Notes: generated by a model not told the origin, from the letters alone. DNA of 32,528 bases from Paenibacillus whitsoniae (GCF_003955665.1 NZ_RXHU01000064.1:1-32528); one strand, 5' to 3'; numbered from the stretch's first letter, positions 8,884 through 17,283 are shown. A program made the numbers and translations.

Positions 8884-8904
8884 TTTCGATTACTTTCGTC
8901 GAAA
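8884..8904. promoter_or_regulatory. Candidate operator upstream of the cysD promoter
   Basis: An inverted repeat TTTCGA-N9-TCGAAA lies about 27 bases upstream of the -35 element. A further TTTTCGAAAA-like palindrome lies nearby at about 8916-8927. The position suits an activator or repressor of sulfate assimilation, but I cannot assign a regulator. Confidence 0.3.
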
Positions 8905-8983
8905 TATGTCGTGTTTTTTTTCGAAAAGCGGTATTTAGCCTACACTCACTGTATGAGATGAATGTGCGATGCGTGACGTTTTG

Positions 8984-9020
8984 AAAAAAGCCAAGGAAGA
9001 ATATTAACATTCTTCTTGGC
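8984..9020 (-). terminator. Intrinsic terminator of the helicase gene
   Basis: GCCAAGAAGAAT pairs with ATTCTTCCTTGGC (one bulged base) around a TTAA-containing loop. Six T follow on the minus strand, ten bases after the helicase stop codon. Confidence 0.85.
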
Positions 9021-9029
9021 TTAGCATGC

Positions 9030-12000
9030 TCATCGATCCTTGATAACAATCCGATCCTGCTCATCCAAAAAGGCATAACCAAGCTCAATCGCTTTGTGAA
9101 TCCCGCTCTTCACGGCCTTCTCAAGTGCGCTTCCCGACCTGGCATAGCCGAGCGTTCGTATCACTTGCTTCGCGACTTCCTCTTGAGGCAGGCTAATCTG
9201 AGAAGCAAGCACGGATTTTACCGCAGCCGCGACTTCCTCTGCCGGCAAATCTTCTGCTGACCGGCGCTGGGATTCATCCGCTGAGACTCTGAACATGCTG
9301 TAGCTTTGCGGCTCCATGCTTTTAGGCCAGTAAAATAAAGTACCTTCCGTCTCCGTTGTTCGAAGCTGAAGCTTGGCTAATAAGCCTGTGAATCGCTGAT
9401 CCAGCTTAGTTCCCATGCGCGTAATGCCCCAAGCTTGTAGAACACGCTTCGCCAACAGTCCGCGGGAGATCGGCCCTTCTTCTTGAACGACCTTGTTCAT
9501 TTGGTCAAGGATCATGTCCGTATATTTATCGGCATTAAACATTTCTGTGCCTAAGGACACCGCCTCAAGCACGCAAGCCTTATAGGCTTGGGCTTCTCCC
9601 GTTGTGACGGACGGAGGATAGTCAGGCGCGCTCTCCATTTTTTGCACAGCACCGTCCTGTACCTTTTCCATCGCCTGTTTCACAGGAACGGTTGGGACAG
9701 CCTTCGTTTTATTCACTTTGGCTTTTTCTATCGCTTGAGCGATGTTTCTAAGGATGCTTCCCTTGTTTTCCCACCAATCCGGGCTCCACACGCGATACAG
9801 CGCCCAACCTAACTGCCGCAGTACCTGTTCGCGCAAAATATCCCGATCACGCGCAGATTCGGCGTTCCGGTAAATTGGGCCATCGAGAAGGAGCCCCATG
9901 ACGTACTGCCCCTGCTGCTCCGGATCCAAAATGCCGATGTCCACACGGAACCCCGATGCTCCGACAGACAGATCCGTTGCATACCCCAGCGCTTGCAGCT
10001 CGTCTGACAGGCTTCGATGCAGATCGGTTACGAGGTGAACCCCCTGCGACGCCTCACCCACCGGCAAAGCTTGCTTTCCTTTCTCCGCATAGTCCAGGAA
10101 CGCTCTTAATCCGAGCACCCCTTGTGCGCTGATCCGGCTTGCATTCAAATGATGGGCGCGCAGCGTCGAGAACACATGCATTTCATACCGCGCCCGCGAT
10201 ACCGCTACGTTCAGGCGCCTCCAGCCTCCTTGCCGATTCAAAGGACCGAAGTTCAGGCTGACCTTGCCCGCGGCATCCGGGCCGTAACCGACGGAGAATA
10301 AGATAATATCCCGTTCATCGCCTTGCACGTTTTCCAGATTTTTAATGAAGAGCGGTTCAGGCAGCTGCCCTATGAACAATTCCAACTCCGGCTCTTGCCT
10401 AAGCGCCTCATCCAGCATATCCTCAATCAGCGTCTGTTGAATGGAACTGAAGGTCACAACGCCCATGCTGCTTGCACGCAGCACCGGGTCCTTCAAGCGC
10501 CGTATGATCTCCGCAATGACCGCCTCCGCTTCCGCCCGATTGGTTTTCGTTCGGCCGCGGTCATAGAAGCCTTCCACCGGGTGCCATGCGACACTCGAGA
10601 CCGGCTCATCCGGCGACGGGAATGTCATTAATTTGTTCTCGTAATAATGCGCGTTGCTGAACGCAATCAAACTCTCATGCCGACTGCGGTAATGCCAAGT
10701 TAGATGACGCTCCGGCATCCCAAGGGCCAGACAGTCGTCCAGAATACTCTCCATATCTTGCAAGGCTTGATCTTCCTCTTCGGCGTCCGTATTGCTTTTG
10801 GAGAAAAAGCTGGTCGGCGGCAATTGCTTGGGATCGCCTACGATGACCGCTTGATGGCCTCTGGCCAAGGCGCCAACAGCTTGCGCCGTCGGCACCTGGG
10901 AGGCCTCGTCGAAGATCACAAGATCGAACTTGGCCCCGCCCGGGTCCAGATATTGGGCGACGGAAATCGGACTCATTAACATGCATGGCGTAAGTCGAGG
11001 AAGCAAGTTCGGAATCTGTTCGAACAGCTTACGGATGGAGATGTTCCTGCCTCCGCTCCGAATCGCTCGCTGCAAAATGCCGGCTTCCGAGCTTTGCGCC
11101 GCTTCTTGCGTCATATGCGGCACCTTGGCGGAAAGCCGTGCCGCCAGTTCTTCCTGCGTCAATTGCGCAAAATGACGATCGGCTTCTCGGAACCGCGATA
11201 TCGTCTCTTCGAAAAGATGTCCAGCGAACGCACGCAGACTGGGCTCGCGAGCAATGATATAATTGGCCGCCGATTTATACAAACCGCGTTCGAATGCGAC
11301 TTGAAGCTGCTCCGTGGCGATCACGCCCTGCTCATACGGCTGAACGAGCGGAAGGAGATCTGCCGCCTCTGCCTGAGCGCGAATTCTCCGCCACGTGCTC
11401 CAGTCTCGCAGCCGATCCAGATGCGACGACCACAGCTGCGCTTTTTCCAACATCAATGCGCACCAATCTTCCGCTTCCGGCGCCGATCTCAATTGGTCGT
11501 ATTGAATCTGAAGCAGCTCTTGGAGCTCACGCTCATCCGCCATGATCTCGTGATAACTTTGCTGAACATCCGCAAGGAACTTCTGCTGAACAAGATCATG
11601 ACGAACCTGCACGATGCGTTCCGCCATGTGACCTCGCGCTTGATTCGCCTGCGAGCGATTCTGGAACCATCTTTCAAGCAGATCTTGCCATTGAGCTGCC
11701 CACTTACAAGCCTCTGTAATCTCGTCCCATTGGCCGTCCTCATGCCAGATCAGCTCAGGGCCTAGCCAAGGAGCAGCCTGCTCTCTCCACGCCCGAAGCT
11801 TCTCTTCTTCCTCCTGCCACGTCACAATCTCAAGCAGCGCGTTCTTGACGCCATCCTTCGTCAGCGTTTTACCGGGTGCGACCAAGCCCTTCATCATTTT
11901 AAAAATACGATTATGACCGCTCCATCTTGGCAGAAACCATTGCAGCTCCAGCCTACTCCATTCGGATAGCAGCATCTTGGCATCCAATCGGGCGAGCTCA

Positions 12001-14891
12001 GGCGCATTGAACTGCGCGTATACTTTTTCTCTGATTTGATCTCTACGTCTACCCTGATTGGCGGCAACCTGCAGCTTGGCCAGCGATTCCTCCAGATCGG
12101 ACGATTGCAGCAAAGCGGCCTTCATGTCCGGAACTTGACGAACCCACGAACCGAACCGGACAAGAACCTCTATATGGTTGAAGTCCAGACGAGCGGCGTC
12201 CAGCTTGAAGGTTTCAGCCAGCTTGTGAAGCGCAGACCTCAATGGCGCTAACCGCGGCATATACCGCCCCAGCACTAACTCAGCTGACGACTTAATCGTT
12301 TGCGTATAGTCCGTGATATGCGCGTCGCGCCACGGATGCTGGTACGGATTGCCGCAGCCGGCTCCGGCAACGTGCAGCTGCGCGGTGAGGTCGTGCCACG
12401 TCACCACCTTCTCAGGCGTCAGGCTATCCAGAGTCGTGTCGTCAAACCGCACAACGTCCGGCCCATCGCCAGCCTTCTCATAGCCCGAGATCGCTTCAAA
12501 CACGCTTAGTCCAAAATGGCTCTTCCGATGCAGCGCTTCTACGTAGCCGTTTAATTCGCTTCGCAATTGCAGCAGGCGATCCGCCTGACTCTGCCAAGTC
12601 CCCGATGCCGGGACTCGTTTGGTTTCGATGGCTGACGCCAATTGATCAAGAACCGATTTCTTCGTGCTCTTGTTCGAGTGCAGCTCCAGGCAAAAGGAAC
12701 CGAGCCCGATCTGCTCCAGCCTCCGTTCTACAACGGATAGCGCAGCCATTTTCTCCGCGACAAAGAGCACTCTCTTGCCTTGCGCCAGCGCATTTGCAAT
12801 CATGTTTGTAATCGTCTGCGATTTGCCGGTCCCCGGCGGTCCGTGCAGCACAAAGCTTTGGCCGTTCGACGCAGCCCGAATGGCCGCTAATTGCGAGGAG
12901 TCGGCGCTGATCGGGATCGCCAGGCTTGTCGGATGATCCTGATCAAGCGGATGACTCCCCCCCGCCGAAGGCTCCTGCCACTTCAGCTGGCCTTCCATGA
13001 GGCTGGACACGATTTTATTTTCAGCCAATTTGTCCGCACGTGTACGGATGTCATGCCACATCACAAATTGACCAAAAGAAAATAAACCCAGATAAGCCGC
13101 TTCTTCCACATCCCAACGAGCGACATGGATCAGCGCATGTCTGAACACATTGAAAACCTGCTTGAGCGCAATCCCCTTCTCGTCCCTTGGAAGCGGATCT
13201 AACCCGTCGATCCCGATGCCGAAATCCTGCTTCAGCATTTCCAGCAGCGTGATATTCATCTGCGGCTCTTCATCTCTGGCTCGAATTACATAGCCTAAGC
13301 GCGATGACTTGCGGATAATATCCACCGGAATCAGCACCATCGGCGCATACCGCGGCTGCTCGCTTAACGGCGATTCGTACCATTTTAACAACCCAAATGC
13401 CAGGTACAGCGTGTTTGCTCCATTTTCCTCCAGCGCGGTTTTGGCCGAACGATAAATGTGCACGATTCTCCGGTCCAATTCCGCAGCCGGCAAGTCTGCT
13501 CGCAGCCGTTTGCGCGTGAACTCTTCGCGAAGCAGCCCGGCAAGCGGATGATCCGCATTCAGACTTTGATACAAATTGGCACTGCGCCCGTTGTCTTCCC
13601 AATCGCTTGGCTTCGCCAACAATTGGAACTCCTCGCCATCGGCAAGCGCGTCTTCCAAATCCCCCAGCTGCGCCGTGATGAGCGGCAGACTCGATTTGGA
13701 CAAGCGGAAATTCAGCAGCGAATTGCGAAGCGTTAAATCCAGCAGCCGACGCTCCCACTGCTTCTGTCTTGTAGATGGCGGCAGTGCGTCGACTTCATGC
13801 GGTTTTGCAAGCACGTCCAATAAGCCGGGAGCCGCATGTGTGTCCATGGATCGCTGGTCCTTCTCCTCCGACTTCCATCCATCCCCTGCAGCGGTTCGGA
13901 GTGGCAAAGGTCTTATCGCGGCAGCCCGCGCCCGCCGAATATCAATTAAGCAGTCGAACTTGCCTGGATCCTGCAAATGAGCTTCCGCCAATGTAACGGC
14001 ACGATCGAAGCTGATGGATTCCCCTTCCACCAATGCCGTCGACTCCAGAACGCATATTTGATTGATGCCCGGGGCAATTCTTTTCGTAACCACAGACAGA
14101 TCGTCCTGCACACTTTCCGAAAACGTCTCCTCTTCCAACCATACCCCTACAAACGCATGCCCCTCCGTGAAAACGAGAAGTGGATGCAGACCGACGGCCT
14201 CCAGGCAGGCGGCAACTAACAAAGACAAGTCCAGACAATTCCCTATGCGATGCTGAAAGATCGCCTCCGGAAGACGAACACGTTGACCAATGATCTCAAA
14301 ACTGGGCGGAGCCACACAGTAGGCGATCCCTCTGCTCTGTAAAGCCGCATAAATCGCGGCCGCTTGGAGGCGAACACGGTTCGGGTCTTTGCTCTGATAC
14401 GCTGTGAAAGACGCGCTTCCGCTCCACTTATTCAAAATCGTTGCCGCATCACGCACCACTTGCGCAATCTCCGGATGATTCGGCGTCACGAAAGCAGCCG
14501 TCATCTCGGGCAATATCGCCAGCCCGCTCCACTCGTCAAAAGCGAGCACCGAGATGCTCCCGCGTTCTTGGAAAATCTCTGATTCCCCTTGCCAGATGGA
14601 CAGCGTCAACGTGCCGTTGATTCGTTCAGACAACGCCCCGAGGAACGAAGCGGACATTTGCAAATGAATCGCTCCAAGATCCACCGATTGGCCGACCGGC
14701 AGCGCATCACAGTTTTTCGTCCATTCGTAGGCGAATTCCGGTTCCGCGGTCAGCTTCACTGTGATGCCCCTGACCTCTTCCTGCGACGTATTGGTAAGCA
14801 CAATGCGCTTGATCACCGGAACGTGATTCTGCTGCATGCCGTAATTCACCGTCTCGCTGTATAACCACTCGCAACTGAGTTTTTTCTCCAT
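9030..14891 (-). CDS. Giant transglutaminase-like / DUF4011 / SF1 helicase / nuclease-like protein (Hhe-like)
   Basis: 1953 residues from the ATG at 14891 (GGGAG nine bases upstream); the in-frame ATG at 14933 overlaps the promoter -10. Order: N-terminal beta domain; transglutaminase-like fold (about 200-265) with GNCLDLSLLVAACLEAVGLH (candidate Cys219) and EGHAFVGVW (His245); DUF4011 start (RLLDLTLRNSLLNF, about 383-396); helicase Walker A GPPGTGKS (about 684-691); a long helical insert; Walker B/motif II DLVIFDEASQ (about 1324-1333) with GDPKQLPP; motif VI NVAVSRAR; a Vsr/MTES_1575-type nuclease-like domain (about 1620-1710: GFRVDIGILD, ARDRDILREQVLRQLGW); and a DUF3320-like C-terminal helical domain (about 1785-1840). 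The architecture matches DUF4011-helicase-Vsr proteins described as the Hhe anti-phage system. In the nuclease part I see LLLDG where ECDG is usual, so cleavage activity is uncertain. The gene is monocistronic between two terminators. Confidence 0.88.
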   Translation of the reverse strand: MEKKLSCEWLYSETVNYGMQQNHVPVIKRIVLTNTSQEEVRGITVKLTAEPEFAYEWTKNCDALPVGQSVDLGAIHLQMSASFLGALSERINGTLTLSIWQGESEIFQERGSISVLAFDEWSGLAILPEMTAAFVTPNHPEIAQVVRDAATILNKWSGSASFTAYQSKDPNRVRLQAAAIYAALQSRGIAYCVAPPSFEIIGQRVRLPEAIFQHRIGNCLDLSLLVAACLEAVGLHPLLVFTEGHAFVGVWLEEETFSESVQDDLSVVTKRIAPGINQICVLESTALVEGESISFDRAVTLAEAHLQDPGKFDCLIDIRRARAAAIRPLPLRTAAGDGWKSEEKDQRSMDTHAAPGLLDVLAKPHEVDALPPSTRQKQWERRLLDLTLRNSLLNFRLSKSSLPLITAQLGDLEDALADGEEFQLLAKPSDWEDNGRSANLYQSLNADHPLAGLLREEFTRKRLRADLPAAELDRRIVHIYRSAKTALEENGANTLYLAFGLLKWYESPLSEQPRYAPMVLIPVDIIRKSSRLGYVIRARDEEPQMNITLLEMLKQDFGIGIDGLDPLPRDEKGIALKQVFNVFRHALIHVARWDVEEAAYLGLFSFGQFVMWHDIRTRADKLAENKIVSSLMEGQLKWQEPSAGGSHPLDQDHPTSLAIPISADSSQLAAIRAASNGQSFVLHGPPGTGKSQTITNMIANALAQGKRVLFVAEKMAALSVVERRLEQIGLGSFCLELHSNKSTKKSVLDQLASAIETKRVPASGTWQSQADRLLQLRSELNGYVEALHRKSHFGLSVFEAISGYEKAGDGPDVVRFDDTTLDSLTPEKVVTWHDLTAQLHVAGAGCGNPYQHPWRDAHITDYTQTIKSSAELVLGRYMPRLAPLRSALHKLAETFKLDAARLDFNHIEVLVRFGSWVRQVPDMKAALLQSSDLEESLAKLQVAANQGRRRDQIREKVYAQFNAPELARLDAKMLLSEWSRLELQWFLPRWSGHNRIFKMMKGLVAPGKTLTKDGVKNALLEIVTWQEEEEKLRAWREQAAPWLGPELIWHEDGQWDEITEACKWAAQWQDLLERWFQNRSQANQARGHMAERIVQVRHDLVQQKFLADVQQSYHEIMADERELQELLQIQYDQLRSAPEAEDWCALMLEKAQLWSSHLDRLRDWSTWRRIRAQAEAADLLPLVQPYEQGVIATEQLQVAFERGLYKSAANYIIAREPSLRAFAGHLFEETISRFREADRHFAQLTQEELAARLSAKVPHMTQEAAQSSEAGILQRAIRSGGRNISIRKLFEQIPNLLPRLTPCMLMSPISVAQYLDPGGAKFDLVIFDEASQVPTAQAVGALARGHQAVIVGDPKQLPPTSFFSKSNTDAEEEDQALQDMESILDDCLALGMPERHLTWHYRSRHESLIAFSNAHYYENKLMTFPSPDEPVSSVAWHPVEGFYDRGRTKTNRAEAEAVIAEIIRRLKDPVLRASSMGVVTFSSIQQTLIEDMLDEALRQEPELELFIGQLPEPLFIKNLENVQGDERDIILFSVGYGPDAAGKVSLNFGPLNRQGGWRRLNVAVSRARYEMHVFSTLRAHHLNASRISAQGVLGLRAFLDYAEKGKQALPVGEASQGVHLVTDLHRSLSDELQALGYATDLSVGASGFRVDIGILDPEQQGQYVMGLLLDGPIYRNAESARDRDILREQVLRQLGWALYRVWSPDWWENKGSILRNIAQAIEKAKVNKTKAVPTVPVKQAMEKVQDGAVQKMESAPDYPPSVTTGEAQAYKACVLEAVSLGTEMFNADKYTDMILDQMNKVVQEEGPISRGLLAKRVLQAWGITRMGTKLDQRFTGLLAKLQLRTTETEGTLFYWPKSMEPQSYSMFRVSADESQRRSAEDLPAEEVAAAVKSVLASQISLPQEEVAKQVIRTLGYARSGSALEKAVKSGIHKAIELGYAFLDEQDRIVIKDR

Positions 14892-14928
14892 ATCACCGTA
14901 CTCCCATCCATAACTTCCAATTCGTTCT

Positions 14929-14937
14929 ATCATAGCA
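14929..14937 (-). promoter_or_regulatory. Extended -10 element of the helicase gene
   Basis: TGCTATGAT on the minus strand (TGN plus TATGAT). The matching -35 position (14952-14957) reads CAGAAA and falls inside the repeats at 14941-14975. Transcription would begin near 14922, downstream of the ATG at 14933, which supports the start at 14891. Confidence 0.5.
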
Positions 14938-14940
14938 CTA

Positions 14941-14975
14941 ATTTCTGCGTATTTCTGCGATTTGCGACAGAAATA
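14941..14975. repeat. Operator-like repeats over the helicase promoter
   Basis: Two tandem 10-base units (ATTTCTGCGT at 14941-14950, ATTTCTGCGA at 14951-14960) are followed by an inverted copy. TATTTCTG (14950-14957) and CAGAAATA (14968-14975) form an inverted repeat with a 10-base spacer. They cover the -35 region, as expected for a repressor site. Confidence 0.5.
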
Positions 14976-14993
14976 GCGGATTTCAAATAGACC

Positions 14994-15023
14994 AAAAGAA
15001 AAAAGCCCATCATTGAGATGGAC
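14994..15023 (-). terminator. Intrinsic terminator of the Fic gene
   Basis: GTCCATC pairs with GATGGGC (one G-U) around a five-base loop, followed by a T-rich tract on the minus strand, 11 bases after the Fic stop codon. Confidence 0.75.
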
Positions 15024-15034
15024 AGTTGTCGGGA

Positions 15035-15775
15035 TTATTTTACCGTACCTATGTACTTATGCAAGCTCTCCTCAACGCAGACAGCAATGAGCTTTACGAA
15101 CGGTTCAAGATCGTTTCCTGTGCTCGCTGTTTCCAGCGTCTCATAATACTTCAAACGAGCTTCATTGGCTGCTTTTACAATGGCTGGCGGGAATCCATGT
15201 TTCATTAAAATTAAATTCATTAAAAGCCGCGCCGTGCGCCCATTGCCATCAGAAAAGGGATGAATATAAACAAACCGGAAATGAAATTCCCCTGCTAATG
15301 CAACGGGGTGCATGTGATCCTTCTGTTCAGTATACCACGCAATCAACTGCTCCATCTTTTCAGAAAGCACTGTAAAATGAGGCGGAGTATGCTGTGAACC
15401 TGATATCCTAACATTAATCGATCGATATCGGCCGGCGTTTTCATCGTCAATATTTTTCAATACGAGGTGATGAATGGACTTGATCACATACTCAGATAAT
15501 TCAAGATTTCTACTCACAACATCTTGCACGTAGCTTATAGCTTCCGCATGATTGATAACTTCAAAATGTTCACGCAGCTTTTTACCGCCAATCGTTAACC
15601 CTTCTTCTAAAACGATCTTCGTTTCCAGAAGTGTTAAGGTGTTGCCTTCAATCGCATTGGAGTTGTACGTCCACTCGACCCTAAACACTTGCTCCAAATT
15701 TCTCACCGCAGCCGATGGCAGAGGACGTAGTTGATCTAACTCATTTTTTAATGCATCTATGACTGTAAAGTTCAT
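15035..15775 (-). CDS. Fic/DOC-family protein with N-terminal autoinhibitory motif
   Basis: 246 residues. Fic enzymes transfer AMP (less often another nucleotide part) from a nucleotide to a hydroxyl of a target protein. The catalytic motif HPFSDGNGRTAR is complete, with the catalytic histidine at about residue 172. The sequence SNAIEG (39-44) fits the inhibitory (S/T)xxxE(G/N) motif. Its N-terminal position places the protein in class II, where a glutamate (Glu43) blocks ATP binding until inhibition is relieved. The start at 15775 is favoured because GGGGAGGGG lies just upstream; an ATG 15 bases further upstream sits inside that site. An extended -10 is at 15805-15813 and a terminator follows, so it looks monocistronic. 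The target protein is unknown. It is a neighbour of the helicase but is separately transcribed. Confidence 0.92.
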   Translation of the reverse strand: MNFTVIDALKNELDQLRPLPSAAVRNLEQVFRVEWTYNSNAIEGNTLTLLETKIVLEEGLTIGGKKLREHFEVINHAEAISYVQDVVSRNLELSEYVIKSIHHLVLKNIDDENAGRYRSINVRISGSQHTPPHFTVLSEKMEQLIAWYTEQKDHMHPVALAGEFHFRFVYIHPFSDGNGRTARLLMNLILMKHGFPPAIVKAANEARLKYYETLETASTGNDLEPFVKLIAVCVEESLHKYIGTVK

Positions 15776-15804
15776 GCCGCCCCTCCCCATCAGCTTTTAT
15801 TACC

Positions 15805-15813
15805 ATTATATCA
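15805..15813 (-). promoter_or_regulatory. Extended -10 promoter element of the Fic gene
   Basis: TGATATAAT on the minus strand, a consensus extended -10, lies about 30 bases upstream of the Fic start codon. The -35 is weak, which is usual for extended -10 promoters. Confidence 0.6.
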
Positions 15814-15907
15814 CAGGAAGTCATACTTAATCGGATGATTGAGAATTCCGTTCCACGCTCCCACGCAAAGCCCTGCACTATAGCACCTTTGTTCAAGCAC
15901 TATCGAA

Positions 15908-16024
15908 TTATACCTGCCCTTCTGCATTCTTATACACAATATAGGTTTCGTTCGCCTTAGCATCCAGCTTGGCGCGATCATCGGTAAGCTTGATAAGCTT
16001 TTGGAGATCTTTAATTTGATTCAT
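15908..16024 (-). CDS. Small hypothetical protein (38 aa)
   Basis: The frame reads MNQIKDLQKLIKLTDD and continues to NETYIVYKNAEGQV before TAA. GGGAAGG lies eight bases before the ATG at 16024, a proper ribosome binding site. Another in-frame ATG at 16030 is too close to that site. The protein is highly charged, with a predicted N-terminal helix followed by a short strand-like end. I recognise no family. It could be a complete small protein or the N-terminus of a longer gene that lost its end. It is 34 bases downstream of the membrane protein gene and on the same strand, so probably co-transcribed. Confidence 0.5.
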   Translation of the reverse strand: MNQIKDLQKLIKLTDDRAKLDAKANETYIVYKNAEGQV

Positions 16025-16058
16025 GGGCATCACCTTCCCGGTAGCTCAGTATCACGCA

Positions 16059-16502
16059 TTACACCGCTCCACGTTTCCCATACCAAGCCCTAACCTGCAA
16101 ACCAACCCAGAGAAACAACGCCGGCAGCTCCGTCATCCAGAGCATGTGTACGGGCCGTGGTGTAAAAGGAACCGCTTCCGACAATCCCCACGCATACACG
16201 TAATAACCTAAGTAAAGCATCCAACTATATCCCATTGGACTTGGAAACAGCTGAGAATAGCCGCCGATACAGAGCCCCAGTAAGCTGACCATACTAACCG
16301 ACATGAGGTTGCCGATGGCAGACTTCAAGGGCACAAGGAACGCATAGCCCAGCCCCACATAACCAATCAGTGCCACGCAAAATGTTGCAATCATCAACCG
16401 ATGCGACGTGCCCGCCATCAGCAATCCCACCGAGAACACCACAATAAAGATATGAATAAGGAAGGCAAAAACAATATTCCGATACAACGGTCTCCTAAAC
16501 AT
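16059..16502 (-). CDS. Small integral membrane protein of unknown function (147 aa)
   Basis: Four hydrophobic segments are visible, at about residues 8-30, 36-58, 65-83 and 90-107, with a further hydrophobic stretch at 118-136, so four or five membrane passes are likely. The short C-terminal tail is basic (RAWYGKRGAV). There are no catalytic motifs or recognisable family signatures. AGGGG lies 11 bases upstream of the ATG at 16502. The gene follows the 160-residue PD-(D/E)XK-like gene with a 35-base gap, and both probably belong to one transcript that also covers the 38-residue ORF. Confidence 0.6.
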   Translation of the reverse strand: MFRRPLYRNIVFAFLIHIFIVVFSVGLLMAGTSHRLMIATFCVALIGYVGLGYAFLVPLKSAIGNLMSVSMVSLLGLCIGGYSQLFPSPMGYSWMLYLGYYVYAWGLSEAVPFTPRPVHMLWMTELPALFLWVGLQVRAWYGKRGAV

Positions 16503-16537
16503 ACAGCTTAGCCCCTAACCGCCCGCAGAGTTCACGC

Positions 16538-17020
16538 TCATAACGGGAATCCTAACTGCTGCATTCGCTCAGCTAGACTCTCCGGGTACTCGGCCGTGAC
16601 CGTCATCTTATCCTTTTGCACCCAGAATCTTACGATCTTGAGATCAGATAGGGCTTTATTCAATCGCTCCACCTGCTGACGAATTCGCGGCGTGTCCGGA
16701 TTGGCGATGGCGAGAACCGTGCGATCATCGATATGTTCATAAAGCTTCATCATGAGCTGAATCTGCTCGGCAAGATGAATGCTGATCTGCGTAGAATCAA
16801 AAACCGTATTCGCATCATGCGCCATCGCCTGATTGCCCCTTGTCTCGATCAGCAGCTTGTGCCCCGCCTTCGCGGCTTGTAAATCAGCGTCGTTCCTGGA
16901 ATCAATCACTTTCAGGTCGAACCCTTGTCCCTGCAAAAAGGAGCAAATAATCGCCTCACACTGCTGCTTATTTACAATAAACGGATCCGGATTCGTAAGC
17001 TGGCTATTCGTCGAAGGCAT
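16538..17020 (-). CDS. Hypothetical protein with PD-(D/E)XK-like pattern (160 aa)
   Basis: I chose the ATG at 17020: GAGG lies seven bases upstream, while the ATG at 17026 directly abuts it. The middle of the protein reads NDADLQAAKAGHKLLIETRG. This fits the D-x(n)-(D/E)-x-K core of Mrr-like restriction-endonuclease folds (compare PDIIAxKxGxxxxIEVKG), but the lysine is replaced by arginine. A helix-rich segment follows, and then alternating strand-like pieces (TVLAIAN, IVRFWVQKDKMTV), as in that fold. Either it is a nuclease with a K-to-R change, or an inactive relative with a binding role. No partner helicase or methylase is attached. This is a by-eye fold assignment and should be treated as tentative. 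Confidence 0.6.
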   Translation of the reverse strand: MPSTNSQLTNPDPFIVNKQQCEAIICSFLQGQGFDLKVIDSRNDADLQAAKAGHKLLIETRGNQAMAHDANTVFDSTQISIHLAEQIQLMMKLYEHIDDRTVLAIANPDTPRIRQQVERLNKALSDLKIVRFWVQKDKMTVTAEYPESLAERMQQLGFPL

Positions 17021-17063
17021 GCGCATTCCTCATTTCTCTGTAGAGATAGGAACACTATAGCAC

Positions 17064-17240
17064 AGTCTTGTTTCAAGTTCTGTCGGATTATGTAGGTGTA
17101 CTGTGCGCTTCTAAGGGCCGACAACTTAACGACAAACGGACACGCCCGGCTGCAGAAGCGCAATCGAATGATTCGCATTAAATACGCCCACGGGCTCACG
17201 GTTTCGGAACTTGCGGACGAATACTTCTTATCTCCGGCAC
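17064..17240 (+). pseudogene. Decayed CD3324-family-like helix-turn-helix gene
   Basis: In one frame VLFQVLSDYV followed by SKGRQLNDKR (from about 17064) resembles the N-terminal half of small CD3324-like proteins. In another frame RLQKRNRMIRIKYAHGLTVS and ELADEYFLSP (about 17145-17235) resembles their C-terminal HTH. The frame changes near 17130-17145 and the similarity stops near 17235. No usable start is seen. This is a remnant on the strand opposite its neighbours; the family call is from memory. Confidence 0.45.
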
Positions 17241-17283
17241 TAGAATCAGCTGTACACTCCATCTTTGGATATTGCAAGACGGG

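Noticed and set aside
8781..8983. A SAM or T-box riboswitch upstream of cysD
   Set aside because: The predicted transcript leader from the promoter at 8830-8857 is only about 45 bases, too short for either, and I see no matching conserved core.
14892..14933. Starting the helicase protein at the upstream ATG (14933)
   Set aside because: That ATG overlaps the -10 element and has no ribosome binding site; the ATG at 14891 has GGGAG at a good distance.
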